The notes: generated by a model not told the origin, from the letters alone. Counted from the stretch's first letter, positions 52,280 through 60,482 are shown. The stretch is 64,000 nt of DNA from an uncultured Collinsella sp. (GCA_902494195.1 CABUSH010000010.1:1-64000); one strand, 5' to 3'. A program made the numbers and translations.

Positions 52280-52717
52280 ATGAAAGCACTCGTCATCAAT
52301 GGCCCCAACCTCAACATGCTTGGCATTCGCGAGCCGGGCATCTATGGCAGCGACAACTACGACCGCTTAGTGCAGATCTGCCAGGAAGCGGGCGCCGCAC
52401 AGGGCTTCGACGAGGTCGAGGTCTTCCAGTCTAACCACGAGGGTAGCATCGTCGACAAGATCCAGGAGGCCTACGGCAAGGTCGACGGCATCGTCATCAA
52501 TCCGGCGGCCTACACGCACACGAGCGTGGCGATTCTCGATGCCCTCAAGGCCGTCGCTATCCCTGCCGTCGAGGTACACATCAGCGCCGTAGAGACGCGC
52601 GAGGACTTCCGCCAGGTGAGCTATGCGCGCTTGGCCTGCTTCGCCACCATCACCGGCGAAGGCCTGCAGGGCTACGCTCACGCGCTGGAGCTGTTGAAAG
52701 AGCATCTGGAAAAGTAA
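52280..52717 (+). CDS. aroQ: Type II 3-dehydroquinate dehydratase
   Basis: Third shikimate step, anti elimination. 145 residues from ATG 52280 (AAAGGAAG upstream): VINGPNLNMLGIREPGIYG with the catalytic Tyr, VFQSNHEGSIVDKIQEA, INPAAYTHTSVAI with the catalytic His region, and VEVHISAVETREDFR. Normal length. Last of the cluster and separated from aroE-aroK by a hairpin, so it may be expressed from its own promoter or by read-through. Confidence 0.98.
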   Translation: MKALVINGPNLNMLGIREPGIYGSDNYDRLVQICQEAGAAQGFDEVEVFQSNHEGSIVDKIQEAYGKVDGIVINPAAYTHTSVAILDALKAVAIPAVEVHISAVETREDFRQVSYARLACFATITGEGLQGYAHALELLKEHLEK

Positions 52718-52779
52718 AATGCCAACCCCAACAAACAGCAGCGGCTTGCTCGCGCTCGGCTTCAGCAGCATACAAGATG

Positions 52780-52811
52780 AAAAAAGCCCAGACCACCAAG
52801 CGGTCCGGGCT
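52780..52811 (-). terminator. Terminator of tRNA-Arg(TCT)
   Basis: Minus-strand 10-bp stem AGCCCGGACC with GGTCTGGGCT (one G-U pair), then T residues (TTTTT) and CATC. It follows the tRNA 3' end by 10 bases and also faces the aroQ end on the other strand. Confidence 0.85.
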
Positions 52812-52821
52812 TAATAAACGA

Positions 52822-52898
52822 TGGTGCTCCATGGCGGATTCGAACCGTCGACCTTGGGATTAGAAGTCCCCTGCTCTATCCAACTGAGCTAATGGAGC
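52822..52898 (-). tRNA. tRNA-Arg, anticodon TCT, CCA encoded
   Basis: 77-base minus-strand cloverleaf with acceptor GCTCCAT/ATGGAGC, D arm GCTC/GAGC, anticodon loop CTTCTAA (anticodon TCT, reads AGA and AGG), TTCGAAT T loop, discriminator A and encoded CCA. Two stem positions do not pair: G27-A43 at the anticodon stem base and A50-C64 in the T stem. It may still be functional. It lies between the ABC exporter gene end and the terminator; I see only a TATAAT-like -10 at 52945-52950 without a clear -35. Confidence 0.92.
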
Positions 52899-52952
52899 AA
52901 ATAACCGCACGCCCAAGCAAGCGCAAGCCTGTCAGGCGCAAGTAATTATAAC

Positions 52953-53720
52953 CTAGTTGAACTGCTCGCGGTACGCCTTGCAGACCTCATCGACCGGGCC
53001 GTCCATGCGAAGGTCACCCTTCTCAATCCAAACGGCACGCTGGCAGATGCGCTCAACCTGCTCCATGGAGTGCGAAACGAACAGAACCGTCACGTCGCCG
53101 CTCTGGATAAAGTGCTGGATACGGTCCTCGCACTTCTGCTGGAAGAACACATCACCGACGGATAACGTCTCGTCAACGATCAGAATATCGGGCTCGGTAA
53201 TCGTCGCGATTGCAAAGGCGATACGCGCCACCATGCCCGAGGAGAAGTTCTTAAGCGGCATATCGACAAAGTTCTGCAGCTCAGCGAACTCGATAATGCC
53301 GTCAAAGTTGACGTCGATGAACTCCTTGGTATAGCCGAGCAGGGCGCCGTTCAGATAGATGTTCTCGCGGGCGGTCAGCTCGGGGTCAAAGCCGGCACCA
53401 AGCTCAATCAACGGTGCGATATTGCCATGCACCTTAACGCTGCCCTCGCTAGGCTCAAGAACGCCAGCGATAATCTTGAGCATCGTAGACTTGCCGGAGC
53501 CATTGGTGCCGACCAGACCCACAACCTCGCCGCGATGAATATCAAACGAGATGTGCTTAAGCGCCCTGAACTCCTCAAAGAACAGCTCGTGCTTGGCAAG
53601 CTTAATGAAGTACTCCTTGAGGTTGGTCAGCGACTCGGACGCCATGTTAAAGATCATGGTGACGTCGTCGACCTCGACAGCCAGAGGCTGCTCGCTGTAA
53701 TCAACAACAGATTCAGTCAT
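52953..53720 (-). CDS. Polysaccharide ABC exporter, ATP-binding protein (Wzt/TagH-like)
   Basis: 255 residues (ATG 53720; AGGAG 7 bases upstream). Walker A GLVGTNGSGKSTML, signature NFSSGMVARIAFAIAT, Walker B DILIVDETLSVGDVFFQ and the switch His in VLFVSHSMEQV. The long N-terminal segment before the ABC core (about 45 residues, MIFNMASESLTNLKEYF) is the gate-helix type of polysaccharide and teichoic acid exporters. No C-terminal carbohydrate-binding domain of the Wzt kind, so it is closer to TagH-type or lipid-linked-glycan flippases. Overlapping operon with the permease. Confidence 0.93.
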   Translation of the reverse strand: MTESVVDYSEQPLAVEVDDVTMIFNMASESLTNLKEYFIKLAKHELFFEEFRALKHISFDIHRGEVVGLVGTNGSGKSTMLKIIAGVLEPSEGSVKVHGNIAPLIELGAGFDPELTARENIYLNGALLGYTKEFIDVNFDGIIEFAELQNFVDMPLKNFSSGMVARIAFAIATITEPDILIVDETLSVGDVFFQQKCEDRIQHFIQSGDVTVLFVSHSMEQVERICQRAVWIEKGDLRMDGPVDEVCKAYREQFN

Positions 53721-53731
53721 CACAGCACTCC

Positions 53732-54577
53732 TTAGATGTAGAGGATAAATTTGCGCTCGGACTTATGGAACACGGTATAGCCAATAATAAGCGCAAGAAC
53801 CGCCCAAGCGACGCACATACCAAACGTCATAAGCGAGGGCGTAGTCTGGAACAGGAAGATATCGCGCATAAACTGCAGGTAGTTGAACATGGGGTTCGCA
53901 TACATCAAGATACGCACGAGATGCGGCATTTGCGCAATATAGTCAGTCGTCCAGAAGATGGGCGTAATGTAAGTCCACGCCGTAATGACGACGCTCCACA
54001 GATGCATAACGTCGCGGAAGAAGACCGTAAGGGCAGAGAGCATCATGCCCAGGCCCATGCAGAAGCACATAAGCAGCAGCAGGCAAACCGGCAACAGAAT
54101 CAGGTGCCAAGAAGGCATAACGCGGAACCACAGCATGACGATGGCGACGGCGACCAGCGAGAAGGCAAAGTTGACCAGCGAGAAGAGCACCTTCTGCACC
54201 GGGAAAACCCAGCGGTGCACCTTAACCTTCTTGAGCAGCGGGGCAGCGCCCACGATCGACGTCAGGGCCTGGTTAGTAGACTCAGACATGACGGCAAAGG
54301 TAATGTTACCCACGATCAAGTACAGCGGGTACATCTCGGGCGTCATTGAGCCATTGCGGCCCTGGCCAAAAATCGTCGAGAACACGATGGCCATGACGAT
54401 CATCATCAGCAGCGGGTTGAGCACCGACCATGCGACGCCCAGAACGCTACGGCGATACTTGATCTTAAAATCCTTGGTAACCAGCTGACGAAGGATAAAC
54501 GCGTCCTTCTCAAATTCGTTCTTAGCAAACGTCGCAGGCAGACTGCGAGTTTCTTGTTGCTTTGTCTGATCCGACAC
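53732..54577 (-). CDS. Polysaccharide ABC-2 permease (Wzm/TagG-like)
   Basis: 281 residues from GTG 54577 (AAAGGAG upstream). Six membrane helices with the ABC-2 features: LVTKDFKIKYRRSVLGVAWSVLNPLLMM at the first helix, and the C-terminal TPIFW segment and YANPMFNYLQFMRDI. Exports an undecaprenyl-linked polysaccharide made by the neighbouring glycosyltransferases, with the ATPase encoded 11 bases downstream. Confidence 0.93.
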   Translation of the reverse strand: MSDQTKQQETRSLPATFAKNEFEKDAFILRQLVTKDFKIKYRRSVLGVAWSVLNPLLMMIVMAIVFSTIFGQGRNGSMTPEMYPLYLIVGNITFAVMSESTNQALTSIVGAAPLLKKVKVHRWVFPVQKVLFSLVNFAFSLVAVAIVMLWFRVMPSWHLILLPVCLLLLMCFCMGLGMMLSALTVFFRDVMHLWSVVITAWTYITPIFWTTDYIAQMPHLVRILMYANPMFNYLQFMRDIFLFQTTPSLMTFGMCVAWAVLALIIGYTVFHKSERKFILYI

Positions 54578-54616
54578 GGATGCAACTCCTTTACTCGTAA
54601 TCGTTGACAAACGAAC

Positions 54617-54707
54617 AGTATAGACCCGACGGCCATGCAAACGATTCGCGCAACAAAACTGGAGAACTAACCCACATCTTAGGATGCCAGGCCCAAACGG
54701 CTATACT
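54617..54707. promoter_or_regulatory. Divergent promoter region between ABC exporter and GT2 gene
   Basis: Two -10-like TATACT strings face outward: minus strand at 54617-54622 toward the ABC genes, plus strand at 54702-54707 toward the GT2 gene. The plus one has TTAGGA 17 bases upstream, a weak -35; the minus one has none that is convincing. Confidence 0.4.
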
Positions 54708-54737
54708 TTCTAGGATTGAATGTATAAGGAGCATTAA

Positions 54738-55709
54738 GTGAATTCTGAATCCATCGCCGTCATCATCCCTTGCTACAACGAAGCGCTCACGATCGGCAAA
54801 GTCATCGACGACTTTCACCGCGAGCTTCCGCAGGCGACGGTCTATGTCTATGACAACAACTCGTCGGACGATACCTCACGCATTGCCACCGAGCACGGCG
54901 CCACAGTCCGCTTTGAGCCCCGTCAGGGAAAGGGCAACGTGTGCCGCCAGATGTTTCGCGATATCGACGCCGATTGCTACCTGATGGTCGACGGAGACGA
55001 CACCTACCCCGCCGAGGCGGCCAAGGCCCTCTGCGAGCCCATCCTTAACGGCACGGCCGACATGACCGTAGGCGATCGCCTTTCCAACGGCACCTACGCC
55101 GAGGAGAACAAGCGTGCCTTCCACGGCTTTGGCAATAATCTGGTCCGCGCCATGATCAAGTGGATCTATGGCTACAGCTTCGATGACGTCATGACAGGTT
55201 ACCGCGCCATGAGCCGCCCGTTCGTTAAAACCTTCCCTGTGCTTTCCGAGGGCTTCCAGATCGAAACCGAGCTCTCGATCCACGCCGTCGACCACCGCTG
55301 GCGCATCAAAGACGTGCCCATCGAGTACCGCGACCGTCCGGAAGGCTCCGAGTCCAAGCTCAATACCGTGAGCGACGGCATTAAAGTCGTTGCGATGATC
55401 GGCACGCTGTTCAAGGACTACCGCCCGCTGAAGTTCTTCAGCCTCGTCGCGCTTCTATTCGCGATTATCGGCCTGGTTTTGGGCATTCCTATCTTTGTTG
55501 AGTACTTTCAGACCGGCCTGGCCCCGCGTTTCCCCACTGCCATGCTTGCTGCATCGTTTATGTTCCTCTGTGGTCTGAGCCTTGCAACCGGATTCATCCT
55601 GGATTCTGTGGCAAAGGTCGAAAAAAAGCAGTGGGAGGTCAACGTGTACAGCAAATACGCCTACGATGACCAGCCCGGCAAGTCCGCCACCGAGACAAGC
55701 GAGAGGTAG
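54738..55709 (+). CDS. Membrane-associated family 2 glycosyltransferase (DPM1-like)
   Basis: 323 residues from GTG 54738 (AAGGAG six bases upstream). GT-A domain with VIIPCYNEALTIGKVI, the DDTSR region, and the DxD equivalent MVDGDDTYP; it uses a divalent metal and a nucleotide sugar, probably loading a polyprenyl phosphate. Two C-terminal hydrophobic helices (about 235-255 and 270-292) anchor it. Likely supplies a lipid-linked sugar for the surface glycan exported by the adjacent ABC system. Confidence 0.9.
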   Translation: MNSESIAVIIPCYNEALTIGKVIDDFHRELPQATVYVYDNNSSDDTSRIATEHGATVRFEPRQGKGNVCRQMFRDIDADCYLMVDGDDTYPAEAAKALCEPILNGTADMTVGDRLSNGTYAEENKRAFHGFGNNLVRAMIKWIYGYSFDDVMTGYRAMSRPFVKTFPVLSEGFQIETELSIHAVDHRWRIKDVPIEYRDRPEGSESKLNTVSDGIKVVAMIGTLFKDYRPLKFFSLVALLFAIIGLVLGIPIFVEYFQTGLAPRFPTAMLAASFMFLCGLSLATGFILDSVAKVEKKQWEVNVYSKYAYDDQPGKSATETSER

Positions 55710-55759
55710 ATCTTCCGCAGAATACTATTGGCACCACTGCGCAGATAGCCACCAACAAG

Positions 55760-55789
55760 AAAAGCCACCGTTAACAAGCGGCGGCTTTT
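55760..55789. terminator. Convergent terminator between GT2 gene and rmlCD
   Basis: AAAAGCC(A/G)CCG stem with CGG(T/C)GGCTTTT arms, A on the left and T on the right, so it can act on both strands. On the minus strand the stem has one U-G pair and ends TTTTCTTG, serving rmlCD; on the plus strand one A-C mismatch. Confidence 0.7.
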
Positions 55790-55811
55790 GCTCTCGAAAA
55801 GTTAATAGCGG

Positions 55812-57266
55812 CTAGAGCGTCTTGAGGTATTCCCCTAGCTCTTCCTCCCAGTCGGGCATGTGGAACCCGACCGACTCGAGCTTGGACAGGTCGAGCGCGG
55901 AGTGGACCGGGCGCGGGGCGACGGGGCCGGCGGCGCTGGCGTAGTAGTCGGCGGTCGATACCGGCACGACCCTGTCGCCGTTGCCGTTGGCGGCCTCGAA
56001 GACGGCGCGGGCGATGTCGGCCCAGGACCTGACCGCGCCCGAGCCGGTGCAGTCGTAGGTGCCGTAGGGGGCGTTCGTCCCCAGCACGTGGAAGATGGCC
56101 CCGGCCATGTCGCGCGTGAAGGTCAGGCGTCCCAGCTGGTCGTCCACGACGGTGACCTGCTCCAACTTGTCCTCCGGGTCGGCGACGCGGTCGGACAGCC
56201 CCTTCATGGTCTTGACGAAGTTGTGGCCCTCGCCGATGACCCAGCTGGAGCGCATGATGTAGTGGCGCGGGCAGCCGGCCACGGCGATGTCGCCCGCCGC
56301 CTTGGTCTGCCCGTAGACGGACAGCGGGCTGAACGGCTCGTCCTCGTCGTGGACCTCGGCCGTGCCGTCGAAGACGTAGTCGGAGGACACGTGGACCAGC
56401 GTGATCCCGTGCCCGGCGCAGGTGCGTGCGAGAAGCGCCGGCCCGGTGGCGTTGGCCTTCCAGGCGGTCACGCGGCCCTCGGGGGTCTCCGCTTTATCCA
56501 CGGCCGTGTAGGCGCCGCAGTTGATGACCGTGCCGTAGAGCGACCAGTCGTACTGCGCGTAGGCGTCCGGGTCGGACATGTCGAAGGTGTCGATGTCGCA
56601 GAAGTCGAAGTCCTTCGCCACCCCGCGCTCCTCGGCGAGCTTTCGCACCGCGCGGCCCAGCTGGCCGTTGCAGCCGGTGACGAGGGTGCGCTTCGGCGCC
56701 ATGGGAACGACGTCCCTCAGCATCGGGTGGTTGAGGTCGGCGTCGGAGACGGTGGCCTCGGAGAGCGGGATCGGCCACTCGATGGCGAGCTCGGGGTCTG
56801 CGAGGTTCACGAAGGTGTAGGTCTTCTTGAGCTCGAGGGACCAGTGGGCGTCCACCAGGTAGGTGTAGGCGGTGCCGTCCTCCAGCGCCTGGAAGGAGTT
56901 GCCCACGCCGCGCGGGACGTAGATGGCCTTGCTCGGGTCCAGGGTGCAGGTGAACACCTTGCCGAAGGTCTCGCTGCCCTCGCGCAGGTCCACCCAGGCG
57001 CCGAAGACCGAGCCGCGGGCCACGGAGATGAACTTGTCCCAGGGCTCGGCGTGGATGCCGCGGGTTACGCCGCGGCTGTCGTTGTAGGAGATGTTGTTCT
57101 GGACGACGCGGAGGTCCGGGATGCCCAGGGCGGTCATCTTGGCGCGCTGCCAGTTCTCCTTGAACCAGCCGCGCGAGTCGCCGTGGACGGCGAGGTCGAC
57201 GACCTTGAGGCCCCCGATGCCGGTCTCGGCGACGGAGAGGTCCTTCTCGAATGCGATGTCTGTCAT
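55812..57266 (-). CDS. rfbC-rfbD: Fused dTDP-4-dehydrorhamnose 3,5-epimerase / reductase
   Basis: 484 residues. Residues 1-190 are RmlC-like: RGWFKENWQRAKM, NISYNDSRGVTRGIHAEPWDKF with the catalytic His, and YVPRGVGNSFQALED. Residues about 200-484 are RmlD-like SDR reductase: VTGCNGQLGRAVRK, NCGAYTAVDKAE, VSSDYVFDG, YGQTKAAGD and MRSSWVIGEG. Both final steps of dTDP-L-rhamnose synthesis are therefore in one chain. ATG 57266 after GTAGGAGGGGATAGACAG. Very GC-rich compared with flanking genes. Confidence 0.96.
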   Translation of the reverse strand: MTDIAFEKDLSVAETGIGGLKVVDLAVHGDSRGWFKENWQRAKMTALGIPDLRVVQNNISYNDSRGVTRGIHAEPWDKFISVARGSVFGAWVDLREGSETFGKVFTCTLDPSKAIYVPRGVGNSFQALEDGTAYTYLVDAHWSLELKKTYTFVNLADPELAIEWPIPLSEATVSDADLNHPMLRDVVPMAPKRTLVTGCNGQLGRAVRKLAEERGVAKDFDFCDIDTFDMSDPDAYAQYDWSLYGTVINCGAYTAVDKAETPEGRVTAWKANATGPALLARTCAGHGITLVHVSSDYVFDGTAEVHDEDEPFSPLSVYGQTKAAGDIAVAGCPRHYIMRSSWVIGEGHNFVKTMKGLSDRVADPEDKLEQVTVVDDQLGRLTFTRDMAGAIFHVLGTNAPYGTYDCTGSGAVRSWADIARAVFEAANGNGDRVVPVSTADYYASAAGPVAPRPVHSALDLSKLESVGFHMPDWEEELGEYLKTL

Positions 57267-57280
57267 CTGTCTATCCCCTC

Positions 57281-58300
57281 CTACTGGCCCTGTGCGCGGT
57301 AGCGGGCCTCGGTGGCCTCCTTGGCCGGGCGCCACCAGGACTCGTTCTCGACGTACCAGTTGATGGTCTGCCTGAGCCCCTCGGCGAAGTCGGTGTGGGC
57401 CGGCCTCCAGCCGAGCTCGCGCTGGAGCTTCGTCGAGTCGATGGCGTAGCGGCGGTCGTGGCCGGGGCGGTCGGCGACCCAGTCGAAGTCCTCGGGGTCG
57501 CGGCCCATGGCCTCCAGGATCATGCGCAGCACGGTGATGTTGTTCCTCTCGCCGTCGGCTCCGATGAGGTAGGTCTCCCCCATGCGGCCCTTGGTGAGGA
57601 TGTCCCACACGGCCGAGCTGTGGTCCTCGGTGTGGATCCAGTCGCGGACGTTCTCGCCCCTCCCGTAGAGCTTGGGGCGCACGCCGTCGATGATGTTCGT
57701 AATCTGGCGCGGGATGAACTTCTCCACGTGCTGGTAGGGGCCGTAGTTGTTGGAGCAGTTGGAGATCGTGGTTCGCAGGCCGTAGGTGCGGGTCCAGGCG
57801 CGCACGAGCATGTCGGAGCTGGCCTTGGTCGAGCTGTACGGCGAGGACGGGCGGTAGGGCGTCTCCTCGGTGAACTTCGCCGGGTCGTCGAGCGCGAGGT
57901 CGCCGTAGACCTCGTCGGTGGAGACGTGGTGGTAGCGGATGCCGTGCTTGCGGACGGCCTCCAGCAGGCGGAAGGTGCCCTCGACGTTGGTGCGCAGGAA
58001 CGGCTCCGGGTCGGCGATGGAGTTGTCGTTGTGGCTCTCGGCGGCGTAGTGCACGATGGCGTCGTGGCCCGGGACGATGCGGTCGAGCAGGGCGGCGTCG
58101 CAGATGTCGCCCACGACGAGCTCCACGCGGTCCGACGGCAGCCCAGCGATGTTCTCGGGGTTGCCGGCGTAGGTCAGCTTGTCCAGGACGGTCACGTGCA
58201 CGTCGGGGTGGTTATTGACCACATAGTGCACGAAGTTGCTGCCGATGAAGCCGCAGCCGCCCGTGACGATGATGTTCTTGGGTTCGAAAATCTCAGACAT
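57281..58300 (-). CDS. rfbB: dTDP-glucose 4,6-dehydratase
   Basis: 339 residues from ATG 58300: NAD-binding VTGGCGFIGSNFVHYV, HYAAESHNDNSI, VSTDEVYGD, and the YSSTKASSDMLVRAW active-site segment. Makes dTDP-4-keto-6-deoxyglucose. Upstream in-frame GTG 58363 has no ribosome-binding site; the chosen ATG also has only a weak one (TTGGA). 14 bases upstream of rmlCD; separated from rmlA by the two-gene insert. Confidence 0.96.
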   Translation of the reverse strand: MSEIFEPKNIIVTGGCGFIGSNFVHYVVNNHPDVHVTVLDKLTYAGNPENIAGLPSDRVELVVGDICDAALLDRIVPGHDAIVHYAAESHNDNSIADPEPFLRTNVEGTFRLLEAVRKHGIRYHHVSTDEVYGDLALDDPAKFTEETPYRPSSPYSSTKASSDMLVRAWTRTYGLRTTISNCSNNYGPYQHVEKFIPRQITNIIDGVRPKLYGRGENVRDWIHTEDHSSAVWDILTKGRMGETYLIGADGERNNITVLRMILEAMGRDPEDFDWVADRPGHDRRYAIDSTKLQRELGWRPAHTDFAEGLRQTINWYVENESWWRPAKEATEARYRAQGQ

Positions 58301-58485
58301 GAAAATCCAATCTGAAGCAAGTACAGCTTCCTTAGTATGCCGCAGGAAGTGACGCCGCGACACTATTCAACAAAACTATCGGACATTTCGGCATGCGATA
58401 AGAGCCATAACCTTCGCAGAATTACTTCCCGTACAAAACGTCTCCGGAATGCAATCTTTGTCGTAGTGAAAAACCGAATCCCCAG

Positions 58486-58983
58486 TTATTTCACGTAAGT
58501 AATGTCCTGTTTTGGCGCCGACCGGGAAATAGCATAACGATGATTCCCGCGATCTTGATAAACAGGGACGAAAGAATGGTATTTTCCGCTCGTCTTAATC
58601 TTGTAAATCTCATCCACGCTATACGGAAGATTGGGGAAATCAGCCCTTGAGATCAGCACGAAATAATTCGAGGAATACAGTACATGATGAGCAAACTCAT
58701 CAGAATGGATCTCTTTTAAGCCCTCATCGACAAATACAATCGAGTCATGAACGGACGAAAGCTGGTTTCGCCAATCATAATCGGTCAAAGCGACACAGGG
58801 ACAATCACATTGCAAGGAAACACCCGACTGCTCGCCCGTTCGCATGTAGTCTGCGACCATGTCAAACAGTGTCGTCTTACCCGTGCCGCTATCGCCACGC
58901 ACAATAGTGATGTTCCGCTTGATGGTAAATGTGTACTTAGTTCCCCTACGGCGGGAAATCTTAACGAGATGCGAACCGTTCAT
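58486..58983 (-). CDS. Small P-loop ATPase of unknown function, partner of the DUF4869 protein
   Basis: 165 residues with Walker A RGDSGTGKTTLFDM (about 29-42) and a Walker B-like DSIVFVDEG (about 80-88), then LISRADFPNLPY as a sensor-like region. It is too short for a full AAA+ module and lacks a recognisable lid domain. ATG start; 9 bases from the DUF4869 stop, so cotranscribed. AT-richer than the rml genes on either side. No described function; AAA-type regulators, nuclease partners or anti-phage components are all possible. Confidence 0.75.
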   Translation of the reverse strand: MNGSHLVKISRRRGTKYTFTIKRNITIVRGDSGTGKTTLFDMVADYMRTGEQSGVSLQCDCPCVALTDYDWRNQLSSVHDSIVFVDEGLKEIHSDEFAHHVLYSSNYFVLISRADFPNLPYSVDEIYKIKTSGKYHSFVPVYQDRGNHRYAISRSAPKQDITYVK

Positions 58984-58992
58984 AAGCAGTAC

Positions 58993-59430
58993 CTACAGAT
59001 ACGGAATCGACTCGTGAATCAATTCGGCCATGTTGTGAACAATTCGGCCGCTATTCACGACTTTAATTTTAAAATCCTCGCGACCAAAGTCCATCACATG
59101 ATAGAGATTCACAACGAGCTTGCGGCCTTTCGCCATGTCGAGAATCCACTTGGCACAGTTGTCACCACAGGTAGAAGCGTTAAAAATATGCTTACGATCA
59201 AATCTCATAAGCAGCAGCGTTTTCACGCCACCAGAAAGCTGGAGTGGGGAGATGGATCCAAGCACAGGGCTTTCGATGACGTTTTCGGAGACAACAACCG
59301 ATCGATCGACATCTTTAATTATCGAGACTGCATAGGGATCCGTAATCCAAGAAGACCGGTAAGAGTTTTTGAAATATGTCGCTGTGTTGTAAATCGCTTC
59401 TGGCATATCGCCAAAGTAGACGCTTAACAC
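58993..59430 (-). CDS. DUF4869-like protein
   Basis: 145 residues from GTG 59430 (GGGAG upstream; a TTG four codons earlier lacks support). The sequence reads VYFGDMPEAIYNTATYFKN, SPVLGSISPLQLSGGVKTL, STCGDNCAKWILD and MDFGREDFKIKVVNSGRIVHN, a pattern I associate with DUF4869 from gut bacteria. The Cys-Gly-Asp-Asn-Cys box could bind a metal or be redox active, which is inference. Function unknown. It is the first gene of the two-gene unit with the small ATPase, embedded between rmlA and rmlB. Confidence 0.7.
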   Translation of the reverse strand: MLSVYFGDMPEAIYNTATYFKNSYRSSWITDPYAVSIIKDVDRSVVVSENVIESPVLGSISPLQLSGGVKTLLLMRFDRKHIFNASTCGDNCAKWILDMAKGRKLVVNLYHVMDFGREDFKIKVVNSGRIVHNMAELIHESIPYL

Positions 59431-59478
59431 ATCCACTCCCAATCATATTGTCTTTATGGTCAACGTAATCATAACGAA

Positions 59479-59506
59479 AGGGGCCACCAGATAAACGGTG
59501 GCCCCT
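59479..59506 (-). terminator. Hairpin after rmlA
   Basis: A 10-bp stem AGGGGCCACC with GGTGGCCCCT and an 8-base loop, 20 bases past rmlA. On the minus strand TTTCGTT follows, a weak U-tract. It separates rmlA from the DUF4869 gene, which therefore needs its own promoter or read-through. Confidence 0.65.
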
Positions 59507-59525
59507 AAAAGAAAACAAGCTGGCG

Positions 59526-60425
59526 CTAGTACTCGCGCGGGCTGTTGACGATCTCGCCGGCGGCGACCTTCTTCAGGTGCCGGCCGTAGACCGACTTGCC
59601 GTAGGCCTCGGCGGCCTCCTCAAGCTCCGCGGTCGTGATCCAGCCGTTCTCCCAGGCGATCTCCTCGGGCACGGACACGGGAAGGTCCTGGGAGTGCTCC
59701 ACGGCGCGGACGAACTCCGCGGCCTCGTGCAGGCTCTCCATGGTGCCGGTGTCCAGCCACGCGTAGCCGCGGCCGAGGGTCACGACGGACAGCGTCCCCT
59801 CCTCCAGGTACATCTGGTTGAGCGTGGTGATCTCCAGCTCCCCGCGGGCGGAGGGCCTCACCTCGTGGGCCTTGGCGGCGACGTCGCCCGGGTAGAAGTA
59901 CAGGCCGGTGACGGCGTAGGAGCTCTTGGGCTCGGCGGGCTTCTCCTCGATGGAGACGGCCCTGCCCTCCCCGTCGAACTCCACGACGCCGAAGCGCTCG
60001 GGGTCGTCCACGTGGTAGCCGAAGACCGTGGCGCGGCCCGACTCGGCGTTCTGGACGGCGCGCGTCAGGTGGCGGGACAGGCCGTTGCCGTAGAAGATGT
60101 TGTCGCCGAGCACCAGCGCGCACGGCTCGCCGGCGATGAAGTCCTCGCCGATGGTGAAGGCCTGCGCAAGGCCGTCCGGCGAGGGCTGCTCGGCGTAGGA
60201 CAGGTTCACGCCGTAGCGCGAGCCGTCCCCAAGCAGGCGCTCGAAGTTGGGCAGGTCGGTCGGGGTGGAGATGACCAGGATATCCCGGATGCCCGCCAGC
60301 ATGAGGGTGCTAAGCGGGTAGTAGATCATGGGCTTGTCGTAGACCGGCAGCAGCTGCTTGCTGGTGACGAGCGTGAGCGGGTACAGGCGCGTGCCGGACC
60401 CGCCGGCGAGGATGATGCCTTTCAT
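59526..60425 (-). CDS. rfbA: Glucose-1-phosphate thymidylyltransferase
   Basis: First dTDP-rhamnose enzyme. 299 residues from ATG 60425 (GAGAGGAATTCT upstream): GIILAGGSGTRLYPLTLVTSKQ, PVYDKPMIYYPLS, VLGDNIFYG, VEFDGEGRAVSIEEKP and RGYAWLDTGTMESL. Very GC-rich, like rmlCD and rmlB. Its gene is separated from rmlB by the DUF4869/ATPase pair, an unusual break in the rml order. Confidence 0.98.
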   Translation of the reverse strand: MKGIILAGGSGTRLYPLTLVTSKQLLPVYDKPMIYYPLSTLMLAGIRDILVISTPTDLPNFERLLGDGSRYGVNLSYAEQPSPDGLAQAFTIGEDFIAGEPCALVLGDNIFYGNGLSRHLTRAVQNAESGRATVFGYHVDDPERFGVVEFDGEGRAVSIEEKPAEPKSSYAVTGLYFYPGDVAAKAHEVRPSARGELEITTLNQMYLEEGTLSVVTLGRGYAWLDTGTMESLHEAAEFVRAVEHSQDLPVSVPEEIAWENGWITTAELEEAAEAYGKSVYGRHLKKVAAGEIVNSPREY

Positions 60426-60482
60426 AGAATTCCTCTCAGTTGACAATCGTTGAGCAAAAGCTGCTAATTGCAAAAGAATGAT

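Noticed and set aside
58301..58485. A gene or promoter between the ATPase gene and rmlB
   Set aside because: No ORF with a plausible start and no convincing -35/-10 pair; nothing else seen.
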